In this document: positions 53,474 through 62,376 of the stretch, in pieces
Numbering within the stretch: the stretch's first letter is position 1
Layout: the number at the start of each line of letters is the position of its first letter
The notes under the pieces: model-generated
What the model was told of the DNA's origin: nothing
The model's input: the letters and a program-made list of their open reading frames with translations, nothing else
The model's database searches: none
Made by a program: the position numbers and the translations under genes
Origin: Bacillota bacterium
Lineage (GTDB): Bacteria > Bacillota > Clostridia > Acetivibrionales > JAFADI01
DNA length: 64,000 nt
Direction of reading: 5' to 3'
Assembly: GCA_023424965.1 (NCBI GenBank)
Contig: JAFADI010000041.1
Coordinates: 1-64,000 of the forward strand

Positions 53474-54160
53474 GGCTATCCCTGGTTCCACCGGGAGGAT
53501 ATGCTGAATTCAAACACCTTCCCCTGGTCCCGGTTTGTGGATGAGCGGACCCGGTTCCTGTCTTCGGAAATAAAGAATGCCATCAAGGCGGAGGAATATA
53601 TCGCAAGAAGGTATGGAGAAACACTGGAGGAAGTCCCCCGCCTGCCGGGAGAAAATCCGGCGGAGGCCAGAAGAAGAGAGATCTTCTACCTGAATATCGC
53701 CTGGTTCATGCAAACCCTGCTGGACCGGAAGGACCGTATGAGCATGTCCACCGGCCTGGAGGTCAGAGTTCCCTACTGCGACCACCGGCTTGCACAATAT
53801 GTGTGGAATATCCCCTGGGACATGAAAGCCCTGGACGGGAGGGAAAAAGGTTTATTGAGAAAAGCGCTGGAAGGCTTGCTGCCTGACGACATTTTATGGC
53901 GGAAGAAGAGCCCCTACCCCAAAACCCACAATCCCGCTTATGAAAGGTCTGTGCGCCAATGGCTGCTGGAGATAGTGAATGACGGCAGTTCGCCGCTGCT
54001 CCAGCTCATCGATGTAAAAGCCGTAAGGACCATGCTGGAGACGGAAAGCTCCGATTACGGAAGACCCTTCTTCGGGCAGCTTATGGCCCTTCCGCAGCTC
54101 TTTGCCTATCTCATCCAGGTGGATATCTGGCTGAGGGAGTACAAGGTAAGCATCAGGTAA
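53456..54160 (+). pseudogene. asnB: Asparagine synthetase (AsnO-type), 3' part
   Basis: The last 234 codons of the interrupted gene, beginning ADEIFGGYPWFHRED and including RRREIFYLNIAWFMQTLLDR, DRMSMSTGLEVRVPYCDH and REKGLLRKALEG. An open frame continues leftwards across attR to 53144, but that part is element sequence. No promoter or start codon for separate expression was seen. Base composition looks like the 5' half. Confidence 0.92.
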
Positions 54161-54193
54161 CTCCTCATGAGGCATTGTGCGCCCGGTAACACG

Positions 54194-54237
54194 CTTAAAA
54201 ACAGGAGCATTACCGGGCGTCCTATCGTTATACGCCC
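54194..54237. repeat. 44-bp direct repeat, copy 1 (left of ClC gene)
   Basis: Starts CTTAAAAACAGGAGCATT and ends CGTTATACGCCC; one mismatch to copy 2 at 55975-56018. In this copy the preceding GCCCGGTAA (54181-54189) pairs with TTACCGGGC (54210-54218), and GGGCGT/ACGCCC forms a second stem. Confidence 0.88.
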
Positions 54238-54371
54238 TTCCATCCGCAGAAGAAGCCTGTCTTTCCACCGCTGGTCCTAGTGCGCAATTTTATTTGCATT
54301 TTGGACCCATTCACCTGTCACTGTGTTATAATCATAGAAGTGCAAACAATTCCAATCGCAGGTGATAGAAA

Positions 54372-55952
54372 ATGTCAGACAAAAGCAATACACACAATAT
54401 AATTTCTCACTGGAAGAATTTCCGTCTCATTTTAATGTTTGAAGGTATTTTGGTAGGGGTTTTCTCAGGCCTGGTCGTTGTTCTTTACCGGTATGCCCTT
54501 GAAGAAATTGGACTTGTATCGGACGGTGTCTACTCTTATATCTCCCATAGCCTCCATCTGATACCTCTGTGGTTTATTCTGCTGGCGGCAATCTCTTTTG
54601 CCGTATATCTGGTCACCCAAATCGAGCCCATGACAAAGGGCAGCGGAATCCCCCAGGTTGAAGGCCTTCTGCTCCGGCAGCTCGATATGAATTGGTGGAA
54701 AGTGATCGTGGGAAAGTTTATCGGAGGGTTTTTATCCCTGGGAGCCGGACTTTCGCTGGGCAGGGAAGGCCCGTCCATCCAGCTTGGGGCGGCGGCAGGG
54801 CAGGGCGTAAGCAAGCTTCTGAAGCGCCCCAAGATCGAGGAAAAATATCTCATTACCGGAGGAGCCAGTGCCGGACTGGCGGCTGCCTTCAACGCCCCTC
54901 TTTCCGGGGTTATCTTTGCTCTGGAGGAAGTTCACAAAAACTTTTCTCCTCTCGTTCTGCTGACAGCCATGTCAGCCGCCCTGACGGCGGATGTGGTTTC
55001 AAAGGAATTTTTCGGAATGAAGCCCATCCTGAATTTCCGTCAACTAACCGCCATTTCCCTTAATTACTACCTGTATATCATTATCCTGGGTGCTGTTTTA
55101 GGCGTATTGGGAGTTCTGTTCAATTTTTCCCTGCTGAAAACCCAGGAAATCTATGCGCGCATGCAATTTCTCCCCGGCTGTGTTAAAATGTTCATCCCCT
55201 TTGCAGCCGCGGGTGTCCTCGGCCTTTTCCTTCCTCAAGTACTGGGAGGGGGGAACGGCTTGATCATGTCCCTAACCGCAAACAGTACGCCTTTTAAAAT
55301 TGCTATTGCGTTGTTTGCAGTTAAGTTTGCCTTCACAATGGTGAGCTACGGTTCCGGAGCGCCCGGAGGGATATTCCTGCCCATGCTGGCCATGGGCGCA
55401 TTAATCGGCAGTGCATACGGCAATGCAGTTTCACTGTTTTTTCATATGGACCCGTCACTTGTAAACAATTTTATTGTGCTGGCAATGGCAGGCTATTTTA
55501 CAGCGATTGTGCGGGCACCGATCACCGGCTGCATTCTCATTTCGGAGATGACCGGTTCGCTGAATCATTTGTTGTCCCTGGCGGTTGTGTCCGTCGTTGC
55601 CTACACCGTGGCAGATCTTTTGCGTTCAAAGCCCATCTATGAATCACTGTTGGAGAAAATCCTCAGGAGCAAGGGGCAGAATGAATTTTCCGGCGATGAA
55701 TCCACGAAAATTCTTCTGGAGGTAGTGGTCCATATGGGAACAGCCCTGGACGGAAAAAGGATCAAGGACGTCAAGTGGCCCCCCAACTGTCTCTTAGTGA
55801 GCATAAAGAGGGGCAATGAGGATATCATTCCCAAGGGGGACTCGCTGATCTGCACGGGGGATTATTTGATTGTACTGGTTGACGAATACAATGCCCCCCA
55901 TGCAAAGAAGCTGCTTTTAAACATGTCCAACAAGGTCGTTTTTGACAGATAA
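54372..55952 (+). CDS. ClC-family anion/H+ antiporter with TrkA-C domain
   Basis: A 526-residue ClC protein. Selectivity-filter motifs are KGSGIPQVEG, GREGPSIQLG (gating Glu) and GAPGGIFLPMLAMG. The Glu of VIFALEEV matches the internal proton Glu of Cl-/H+ exchangers, which favours an antiporter. The C-terminal ~75 residues form a TrkA-C (RCK_C) regulatory domain. Fluoride-type ClCs have different filter motifs, so this is not ClC-F. Confidence 0.92.
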   Translation: MSDKSNTHNIISHWKNFRLILMFEGILVGVFSGLVVVLYRYALEEIGLVSDGVYSYISHSLHLIPLWFILLAAISFAVYLVTQIEPMTKGSGIPQVEGLLLRQLDMNWWKVIVGKFIGGFLSLGAGLSLGREGPSIQLGAAAGQGVSKLLKRPKIEEKYLITGGASAGLAAAFNAPLSGVIFALEEVHKNFSPLVLLTAMSAALTADVVSKEFFGMKPILNFRQLTAISLNYYLYIIILGAVLGVLGVLFNFSLLKTQEIYARMQFLPGCVKMFIPFAAAGVLGLFLPQVLGGGNGLIMSLTANSTPFKIAIALFAVKFAFTMVSYGSGAPGGIFLPMLAMGALIGSAYGNAVSLFFHMDPSLVNNFIVLAMAGYFTAIVRAPITGCILISEMTGSLNHLLSLAVVSVVAYTVADLLRSKPIYESLLEKILRSKGQNEFSGDESTKILLEVVVHMGTALDGKRIKDVKWPPNCLLVSIKRGNEDIIPKGDSLICTGDYLIVLVDEYNAPHAKKLLLNMSNKVVFDR

Positions 55953-55974
55953 ATAAAAATGTCCATGTACCACT

Positions 55975-56018
55975 CTTAAAAACAGGAGCATTGCCGGGCG
56001 TCCTATCGTTATACGCCC
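55975..56018. repeat. 44-bp direct repeat, copy 2 (right of ClC gene)
   Basis: Same sequence as 54194-54237 apart from G for A in GCATTGCCGGGCG. It follows the ClC stop by 23 bases. The upstream GCCCGGTAA partner of copy 1 is absent here. Confidence 0.88.
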
Positions 56019-56142
56019 CTAACTACTTTGGTATAATGCCAATAAAGCTTAAAGCGCCTGCCCTGGCCAATATACACAAAAAATTATGCAGCCCGTGTCC
56101 AATCCATATATTTAATATGGAATTCTCTAAAAAGGTACAATT

Positions 56143-56176
56143 AAGCACCAAACCGGATTTAACCGGTCTGGTGCTT
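56143..56176 (-). terminator. Terminator-like hairpin after secreted hydrolase gene
   Basis: AAGCACCA / TGGTGCTT with an inner ACCGG/CCGGT stem; the minus-strand T-run (CCTTTTT) starts about nine bases later. Confidence 0.65.
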
Positions 56177-56233
56177 GTCCAATGTATATTTATTTTAGCA
56201 AATCAGGTTTACTATCATCACCCGGCTTCATTA

Positions 56234-57514
56234 TTACCAGGAACCCATCTGTACCATGTAGGCGGAAAGTGACTTGCAGTTTGGCACCGTGATGGTAGCT
56301 GTACCTCCGGATATTGTGGCAGTGCCTGAGGATACGGTATAAGCGAGTTTTTCCGTGGTGGTATAGTCCGTTCCGTAAATTGTATAGGGCACGGAGCTTC
56401 CGGACAATCCATTAACTTTCACTGTCTGGGTATATACATCGGAATCGTAAAGGGACCCCCCAAAGATTACCTTGACGTTGTTTCCGCCGTTGCGGCATGC
56501 CATAGCCTGATTGCAGCCGGTGCTGTCGGAATTGGTGAGGGAAACGGTATTGCCCGCCATCTGTCCGTACCAGCGGTACAGGTGATACCCACCCGTCTGT
56601 TTGTTGTCGGTGCCGATCAGGTCATCCAGGTATCCGATCTTGCCCCAGGCAGCCATTCCGGCCCATACCTTGGCTTTTTCAAACCTTGCAAGGTACTGGA
56701 TCATACGTCCCGGGCGGGCCATTTCCCCCGTCTGCCTTCCATATTCATTGATGTACACTTCCCTGGCACTGATTCCGTATTTGGACTCGATGCTCCTGTA
56801 GTTGCTGTAATTGCTGTCAAAGGGGGTAGGTCCTTGAGCGCTCAATTCATGCCATGCCGTTATGTCGGGCAGACAGTTGTTGTCTTTGGCGAACTTGAAG
56901 AAAGCGTCATAGGCTGAGGCACTATAAGTACAAAAGGCAGGGCCTATGATTTTGCCGGAGGAATCTACGGATCTCAATGCCTGATACGCTGTTTTCCAGT
57001 CATTGCAAAACTGTGTGAACTTTGACCCTGAAGGGGCATACCAGATCCAGTCCGGTTCATTGAACAAAACATATCTGTAATAGGAACGGTCAGAACTTGC
57101 CACAACCTTCTGGGCGGTGGGCTTGATAACATTGTTCACATAGCTGGTTATACCGTTGTTCTGATATGGCCATTCCGAATAGAAGTCCTGCATGTAGATG
57201 TCGATTCCCTTTATACCTCCCCTCTTTGCGTTTGCAGTGACCTTGAAAGCATCTCCGTCCGGATGCTGTGCACCGTCCGGAGCCATCTGCCCCGCATATC
57301 CGGGATGGTATACCCCTGAAATATCAGAGGATTTTGGCTGTGTGTCGCTGGATAGTCCATAAAGCCAACCAATACCGCCATATTTGATGGCTCCTGTGCT
57401 TGTTCCCGCATCGACCGTAGTGGTATAGGACGGGGCTGCAAAAGCTCCCGTCGGCAGAACCAGTGCCACTGCCAGTACGAGTGCGATCATGCTTGCAATT
57501 CTCTTTTTAATCAT
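56234..57514 (-). CDS. Secreted glycoside hydrolase, clan GH-A-like
   Basis: A 426-residue secreted protein with a signal peptide cleaved near PTGAFAA (residue 27). The catalytic domain is a likely TIM barrel with the acid/base Glu in LFNEPDWIWY (about residue 155) and a nucleophile-like Glu in VYINEYGRQTG (about 255), as in clan GH-A. The last ~90 residues form a Ser/Thr-rich beta domain. The exact GH family is not recognised. It is paralogous to the N-terminal half of the protein at 60264-62342 (shared KYGG.GWLYGL, HPDGDAFKV, EWPYQN). GGAGG precedes the ATG. Confidence 0.78.
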   Translation of the reverse strand: MIKKRIASMIALVLAVALVLPTGAFAAPSYTTTVDAGTSTGAIKYGGIGWLYGLSSDTQPKSSDISGVYHPGYAGQMAPDGAQHPDGDAFKVTANAKRGGIKGIDIYMQDFYSEWPYQNNGITSYVNNVIKPTAQKVVASSDRSYYRYVLFNEPDWIWYAPSGSKFTQFCNDWKTAYQALRSVDSSGKIIGPAFCTYSASAYDAFFKFAKDNNCLPDITAWHELSAQGPTPFDSNYSNYRSIESKYGISAREVYINEYGRQTGEMARPGRMIQYLARFEKAKVWAGMAAWGKIGYLDDLIGTDNKQTGGYHLYRWYGQMAGNTVSLTNSDSTGCNQAMACRNGGNNVKVIFGGSLYDSDVYTQTVKVNGLSGSSVPYTIYGTDYTTTEKLAYTVSSGTATISGGTATITVPNCKSLSAYMVQMGSW

Positions 57515-57652
57515 ACTTTACCTCCTGTAAAATAAGTTTTGTTTTGCATACAGTTTTTACCTGTGAGATTATTATAAAACCAAATGCATTTTTTCGTGAG
57601 GGGACAAAGTTAAGAATAATGTCGAAAATACTCACACCTTTTGCTGTGCTAA

Positions 57653-57681
57653 TTGATTATGTGGATAATGAACAGTAAAAT
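57653..57681 (+). promoter_or_regulatory. Promoter of stalk-domain/PpiC gene
   Basis: TTGATT (57653-57658), 17-nt spacer, TAAAAT (57676-57681), 36 bases before the ATG. Confidence 0.7.
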
Positions 57682-57717
57682 TATACTTACTACAATAATT
57701 TAAGCGGGGTCATATCG

Positions 57718-58854
57718 ATGAAGGATAAATTAAAAGGTCTCATTACAGGGATTTGCGTCGGCTCTCTCTTAACCGGAACCACCGCCTTTGCGGCCGGTTC
57801 GCAGATTGAGGTCACCTTTAAAAATATTAGGTATTTATTTAACGGTGCAGAAAAAACGCCGGTTCAAGACGAGCATTTCATTTATAAAGGCCAGGCCTAC
57901 CTGCCTATACGTTTCGTTGGAGAGGCGTTGGGAAAAAAAGTTGTCTGGGATGAGGCGAATCAGGCCATCCATATCGACAGTCCTGCGGAGGGACCCGACA
58001 TTGCCGTCACCTATCAGGGCGGCTCAATCAGCCGGAGTGAACACGCCACCTATCTAAAGGTATCTCAGTTTTACAATCCGGCTTTTAGCAGCCACCTCAA
58101 CGACCCGGAAGCAGTGGAATATTTCCTCAAGGAACATGTAGCGCAAAAGCTGGCCGCTGAACGGGGCCGGACAATTTCCTCCGTGAGCTTTAAAGAAGCT
58201 GCTGCAAAACAGTTGGCGCAGGTAAAAAACACATACACCGAAAGCTTTAGCTACAACGGCACGGACTGGAATAAACGCCTGAGTGAGCTTAATCTCACAG
58301 AAGCGGAGATTATGGGCTTTATTGAAGATAAGCTATACGGTCAGGCTTATTTCAACAGTCTGGCAACGGACAGCGCCCTTCGTGAAGCATATACAAAAAA
58401 AGCCGAAGCTTACATGTTTGATTTCGCAACCTTCAGTGCAATCCGGATTGGCTTCAGGAATGAAGACGGCAGTGAACGCTCCCAGGAGGAAGCCCTGCAG
58501 ACCGCAAATGCAGTAGTGGAAAAATTAAAAGCCGGCGGGGATTTTGCCCGGCTGGCCTCGGAATATTCCGATGATCCGGTGTCCAGGGACAACGGCGGCC
58601 GATATGTGAACGATGCACTCTCCAATTGGGATGTAGAAATAAGAAAAATGCTTGTGGAGCAACCCTTAAAGCAACTCGGTGAACCGCTGTTCACCGGCTC
58701 CGGTTACTATATCTTCCGCGTTGATTCCAGGTCGGCGAAGACCTTTGACGAGGTTAAGGAAGATTTGAGAAACAGCTATATCCAAGCTGCGGCGTTAAAC
58801 TTTAGGAACAAGGAGGCTCCGGGCCTGATCATCACATTGAATCTGAAAAAGTAG
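57718..58854 (+). CDS. Secreted PpiC-type peptidyl-prolyl isomerase with stalk domain
   Basis: A 378-residue exported protein: signal peptide ending near TTAFAA (residue 26), a copper-amine-oxidase N-terminal-like stalk domain (~30-95; YLPIRFVGEALGKKVVWDEA), a SurA/PrsA-like helical region, and a parvulin domain (~240-345; RSQEEALQTANAV, GGDFARLASEYSDDPVSRDN, LGEPLFTGSGYYIFRVD). It likely helps exported proteins fold, perhaps the neighbouring hydrolases. There is no lipobox, unlike PrsA. Confidence 0.85.
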   Translation: MKDKLKGLITGICVGSLLTGTTAFAAGSQIEVTFKNIRYLFNGAEKTPVQDEHFIYKGQAYLPIRFVGEALGKKVVWDEANQAIHIDSPAEGPDIAVTYQGGSISRSEHATYLKVSQFYNPAFSSHLNDPEAVEYFLKEHVAQKLAAERGRTISSVSFKEAAAKQLAQVKNTYTESFSYNGTDWNKRLSELNLTEAEIMGFIEDKLYGQAYFNSLATDSALREAYTKKAEAYMFDFATFSAIRIGFRNEDGSERSQEEALQTANAVVEKLKAGGDFARLASEYSDDPVSRDNGGRYVNDALSNWDVEIRKMLVEQPLKQLGEPLFTGSGYYIFRVDSRSAKTFDEVKEDLRNSYIQAAALNFRNKEAPGLIITLNLKK

Positions 58855-58872
58855 AAACCGGCCGGGATTGCC

Positions 58873-58903
58873 AGAAAGGGTTGCTTCACAAACAACCCTT
58901 TCT
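58873..58903. terminator. Hairpin between convergent genes
   Basis: Perfect AGAAAGGGTTG / CAACCCTTTCT stem with a 9-nt loop; no long T-run, so a weak bidirectional terminator. Confidence 0.65.
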
Positions 58904-58908
58904 ACGTT

Positions 58909-60195
58909 TCAGCCTATATTTTCCCTCAAAACCTCCTCCCTCGCCCTCCGGTATTCCGTGGGATGGACCCCCAGGATTTTTCTGAATACCTGGCTGAAAT
59001 ATTTAGGGTCCTGATATCCTACCAGATTGGCGACCTCATAGGTTTTTAACCCGCTGTGTGCAAGCAGCAGCTTCGCCCGGTCCATTCGGATTCTCACGAG
59101 AAAATCGGAAAAATTCTCCCCTGTGGTATTTCTGAACAGGGAACACAAATAATTTTTATTCATATAAAACCGGTGGGATATTTCCTCCAGGCTCACGGTC
59201 CTGAAATTTTCTTCTGCATATTTCTTGATTGCATAAACCAGCTGTTTCCCGCTTTTCAGCCTGGAGTCAAAGCTCAAATCCCTTTGTAGCAAGTCCGCAC
59301 ACCTCGATAACAGATCCCTGACCCGGCCCGTTTTCAACTCGCTCATGCTGTTTGCCACCTGGGGGAGCAATAGGGTGATTTCTTCAGAATTGGCCCCCGC
59401 CTTTCCGATCTTGTCCAAAAGCTCCGACACCGCTTTCTCAATGCCATGTATGCTCATTTTTGACAGCACCTCTTCGTGAAAAGCCTCATAAAGCTTTCCC
59501 ACCAGATTTTGGCCGGCATAAAGGGTTCCTGTCTCCGATATGCACTCCAGCATGCAGTTTAAGTCCCTCCACTCCGGAGGATTGTCAGGACTGTCCTTTT
59601 CCTGCGGTTCATGGCTGTACCGGGTCCAATTTGTTTTACTCCCCAGGATGATATTGCCGATGGAATGGACCGCTTCGCAGTACGCCTTTGATATTTCGGA
59701 AAGTCCCTTTTTGAATGGGCTGACGCCATAAGCTGCCTTCACACGCAGACAGGCCTCCAGGGAGAGGTGAATGCTTTGTATCCATTTTGATAACTCCTCT
59801 GTCCTGATACAGCTTACGGGGCAAAGCAGGACAAACTCATTTGACCGCTGCTGGTTGCGGAAAACCGTTCCCTTACACTCTTGCAGGCATTCCTCCAGAA
59901 GGTTTCTTGCGGCAAAGTAAAAAACCGCCCAGTCTCCCTTATACCGTTCATTGACCCTATCCTCCAGGTCAATGAGTTTTACAACGGCAAGAAAGTACTC
60001 CCCTTCAGGCAGGGCCAGCAATAGCTGCTCAGCCCTTGCAGCGATTTCCTTTTCGTTTTTGGCCGAACCCGAAAGAATAAGGCTGAGAAACTCATCCCGC
60101 ATCAGGGTGAGGCCCAGATTGAAAAAGGATTTTGCATTTATCCGCTGGGATTTGTTCAGTGTTCCCAGTACATCGTCCACAGGCATTATCTTCAT
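58909..60195 (-). CDS. AraC-family regulator, YesN-like without receiver
   Basis: A 428-residue regulator. The C-terminal AraC domain (~325-425) has LEEISHRFYMNKNYLCSLFR and VANLVGYQDPKYFSQVFRKI. The N-terminal ~300 residues resemble the middle region of YesN-type regulators (YGVSPFKKGLSEISKAYCEA), but the receiver domain is missing. It may bind its signal directly. GGAGG precedes ATG 60195. It is adjacent to the CBM-hydrolase gene, its probable target. Confidence 0.85.
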   Translation of the reverse strand: MKIMPVDDVLGTLNKSQRINAKSFFNLGLTLMRDEFLSLILSGSAKNEKEIAARAEQLLLALPEGEYFLAVVKLIDLEDRVNERYKGDWAVFYFAARNLLEECLQECKGTVFRNQQRSNEFVLLCPVSCIRTEELSKWIQSIHLSLEACLRVKAAYGVSPFKKGLSEISKAYCEAVHSIGNIILGSKTNWTRYSHEPQEKDSPDNPPEWRDLNCMLECISETGTLYAGQNLVGKLYEAFHEEVLSKMSIHGIEKAVSELLDKIGKAGANSEEITLLLPQVANSMSELKTGRVRDLLSRCADLLQRDLSFDSRLKSGKQLVYAIKKYAEENFRTVSLEEISHRFYMNKNYLCSLFRNTTGENFSDFLVRIRMDRAKLLLAHSGLKTYEVANLVGYQDPKYFSQVFRKILGVHPTEYRRAREEVLRENIG

Positions 60196-60263
60196 GGCAC
60201 AACCTCCTTCTTGAGACACAGCTTCATGGAATCTCTATCCGCTGCTCGCTGTCTTTGTCCGCC

Positions 60264-62342
60264 TCACTCATAAGCTGCCGCGATCATGATATGATCGATG
60301 CTCGGTGCAAAACCTGCCGAGGAGTTTGAAAACCTTATGGTATTCTCTCCCTTCTCCAGGTTCAAATCCACCATGGCCGTATAATAGTTGGACCATCCCA
60401 GGGTATTTCTGAAATACACCTGCCTGGCGGTCCCTCCATTCAGGCTTATCTCTGCATACCGGTCAACAATGTTGGTATTATAATTCGATGCCCCTCCCCC
60501 CAATTCACCGTTTGAATACCGGACGGCCATCCTGTACAAGCCGGGGGAGGAAACCGCTATTTTATTAAACTGCAGGAAATTCTCGTCTCCTGCGCCGATT
60601 TTCCCCACGAACTTTCCTCCGGAGGCATTGGGATCCTCCATTATGCTCACAGCCCCTTCAAAGGTATTGCAGGCCGCTTCCGCCTCATAGATCGAAATAT
60701 TTCCCTGGGCAGCGGCAACATCGATGCAGTCTATGTTGATTACACTGCCGCGGCCAGCGCCGCAGGCTTCATATGCAATCCGGTTGATGCCCGCCTTCAG
60801 AAAAATTTTTGTTGCTGCTTCCCCCCAATTGTTCCAGTCCCCTGTACCGGAACAATGGACCTCTTTCAGGAAGGACCCGTTCAGCAGCATCCGCACCGTC
60901 CTGTCCTGGGATAGGCCTTCGAAGGGGCCGGCAGAGTATCTGAGGGTAACCTTGTAAAAACCGTCTTTCTCCGCCGTCAGGGTAAATTCGGTCCCTGCGC
61001 CGCTCTTTGAATCATATCCCCCAACATACCCGGTTCCCGAATATCCTCCCACCGAAGCACTCACCCATGCTGTCCCCGAAAGAGCTGCATATTCGGCTTC
61101 ATAGCGATTTGGAACAGCGGTTGAAGATGAGTGCCTGCCCGGTGAAAGAATCATCAAATAGGCGGCGGTCCTCTTCATATCCTCAAAAGCTACGTTCACC
61201 TGTCCTCCGGAGATGTCAAAGCTCCCCTCCAGTTTGCATGCAGGACCTGAAGAAGGATTCTGCCCGGAGCTGTCGATCTCCCACACTGCCGCATTTACCG
61301 AGCCGCCAAAGTATCCGGCCCCTTCAAAGCCTTTGACACAGATATCCACCTTGCCCTCAGCTCCTCCGAAGATCACCCGCACCTGCTGCCTGAGGCCGTC
61401 AATGCCCGCCACACCCTGCAGTCCATCGGCATTCCAATCGGGAGGTGTTACCTCCACCGTGTTCCCCGTCATGTCGCCATACCACTTGTAGAGCCACCAT
61501 CCGCCCGTGGCTTTGTTGTTCCAGGTTACCAGGTCATTGAGACAGCCCGCTGTGGTCCAATAGGCAAGACACCCGTACACCTTGCTCTTTTCAAACTTTG
61601 CAATGTACTGTACCAGCCGGCCCGGTACGCCAAGGTCCCCTTTGTCCCTAGCATATTCGTTAATGACGATCTCCTTCTTATCGATACCAAGCCTTGCTTC
61701 CACCTCTCTGTAATGGGTATAGTGGGCATCCCAGTGATGATAAAAGGTATCGCGTATTTCATGCCAGGTCAGGATGTCCGGCAGGCAGTGGTTGTTTTTG
61801 CAGAACACCATGAAGTCGGAATAAAAATCATAGTCGTAGTATTGAAGGTTGGGTCCGGCGATCCTGCCCACAGGGTCAAGGCATCGGAGCCTGTCGTACA
61901 CCCTTTTCCAGTCCTTTAGCAGTTGCTGCTTTTTATCGTTCAGGTTGTACCAGATCCAATCGGGTTCATTAAAGGGGACGTAAACATAAAGGTCCCTTAA
62001 GGGATTTTCTCTCACCGCCTTTACAACCATCTCGACTTTTGAAAGGTAATCCTCCATTCCCAGGTTATCATAGGGCCAATTCTTATAAATGTCCTGGATG
62101 TATATCTGTACCTGCTTTCCGCCCGCTCTTTTAAATGCAGGAGAGACCTTGAAAGCATCGCCGTTGGGGTGCTGCAGGCCTTCCGGCGGCTTCTGGGCCG
62201 TAACCTGAGGCTTTAATGCGGCCAGCATGTTGTCCGAGGGGATTCCCTCATCCCCCAGGCCGTAAAGAAAACCCGTCGCGCCATATTTGAATTCTCCCGT
62301 ATTGCAGGATATGTCAACGGTCAATTTTTTATATTCACTCAT
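60264..62342 (-). CDS. Glycoside hydrolase (clan GH-A-like) with two CBM6/35-like modules
   Basis: A 692-residue protein with no signal peptide (MSEYKKLTVDISCNTGEFKY). The catalytic part (1-~330) has VPFNEPDWIWYNL and VINEYARDKGDLG, paralogous to the secreted hydrolase at 56234. A short beta domain follows, then two carbohydrate-binding modules: ~415-545 (YEAEYAALSGTAWVSASVGG, ending CIDV) and ~550-690 (YEAEAACNTFEGAV, ending IDHIMIA), both of the CBM6/CBM35 type. CBMs on an apparently cytosolic enzyme are odd. GGAGG is 12 bases before the ATG. Confidence 0.8.
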   Translation of the reverse strand: MSEYKKLTVDISCNTGEFKYGATGFLYGLGDEGIPSDNMLAALKPQVTAQKPPEGLQHPNGDAFKVSPAFKRAGGKQVQIYIQDIYKNWPYDNLGMEDYLSKVEMVVKAVRENPLRDLYVYVPFNEPDWIWYNLNDKKQQLLKDWKRVYDRLRCLDPVGRIAGPNLQYYDYDFYSDFMVFCKNNHCLPDILTWHEIRDTFYHHWDAHYTHYREVEARLGIDKKEIVINEYARDKGDLGVPGRLVQYIAKFEKSKVYGCLAYWTTAGCLNDLVTWNNKATGGWWLYKWYGDMTGNTVEVTPPDWNADGLQGVAGIDGLRQQVRVIFGGAEGKVDICVKGFEGAGYFGGSVNAAVWEIDSSGQNPSSGPACKLEGSFDISGGQVNVAFEDMKRTAAYLMILSPGRHSSSTAVPNRYEAEYAALSGTAWVSASVGGYSGTGYVGGYDSKSGAGTEFTLTAEKDGFYKVTLRYSAGPFEGLSQDRTVRMLLNGSFLKEVHCSGTGDWNNWGEAATKIFLKAGINRIAYEACGAGRGSVINIDCIDVAAAQGNISIYEAEAACNTFEGAVSIMEDPNASGGKFVGKIGAGDENFLQFNKIAVSSPGLYRMAVRYSNGELGGGASNYNTNIVDRYAEISLNGGTARQVYFRNTLGWSNYYTAMVDLNLEKGENTIRFSNSSAGFAPSIDHIMIAAAYE

Positions 62343-62376
62343 ACCGGAGCTATTCCTCCTTCCATTATTTCAAAGA

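Noticed and set aside
53144..54160. 338-codon frame as an intact gene
   Set aside because: The first ~100 codons are antisense to the recombinase and small gene; only the part from 53456 is asnB.
54181..54371. Fluoride riboswitch before the ClC gene
   Set aside because: The sequence does not match the crcB motif and the transporter has the Cl-/H+ filter motifs, not those of ClC-F.
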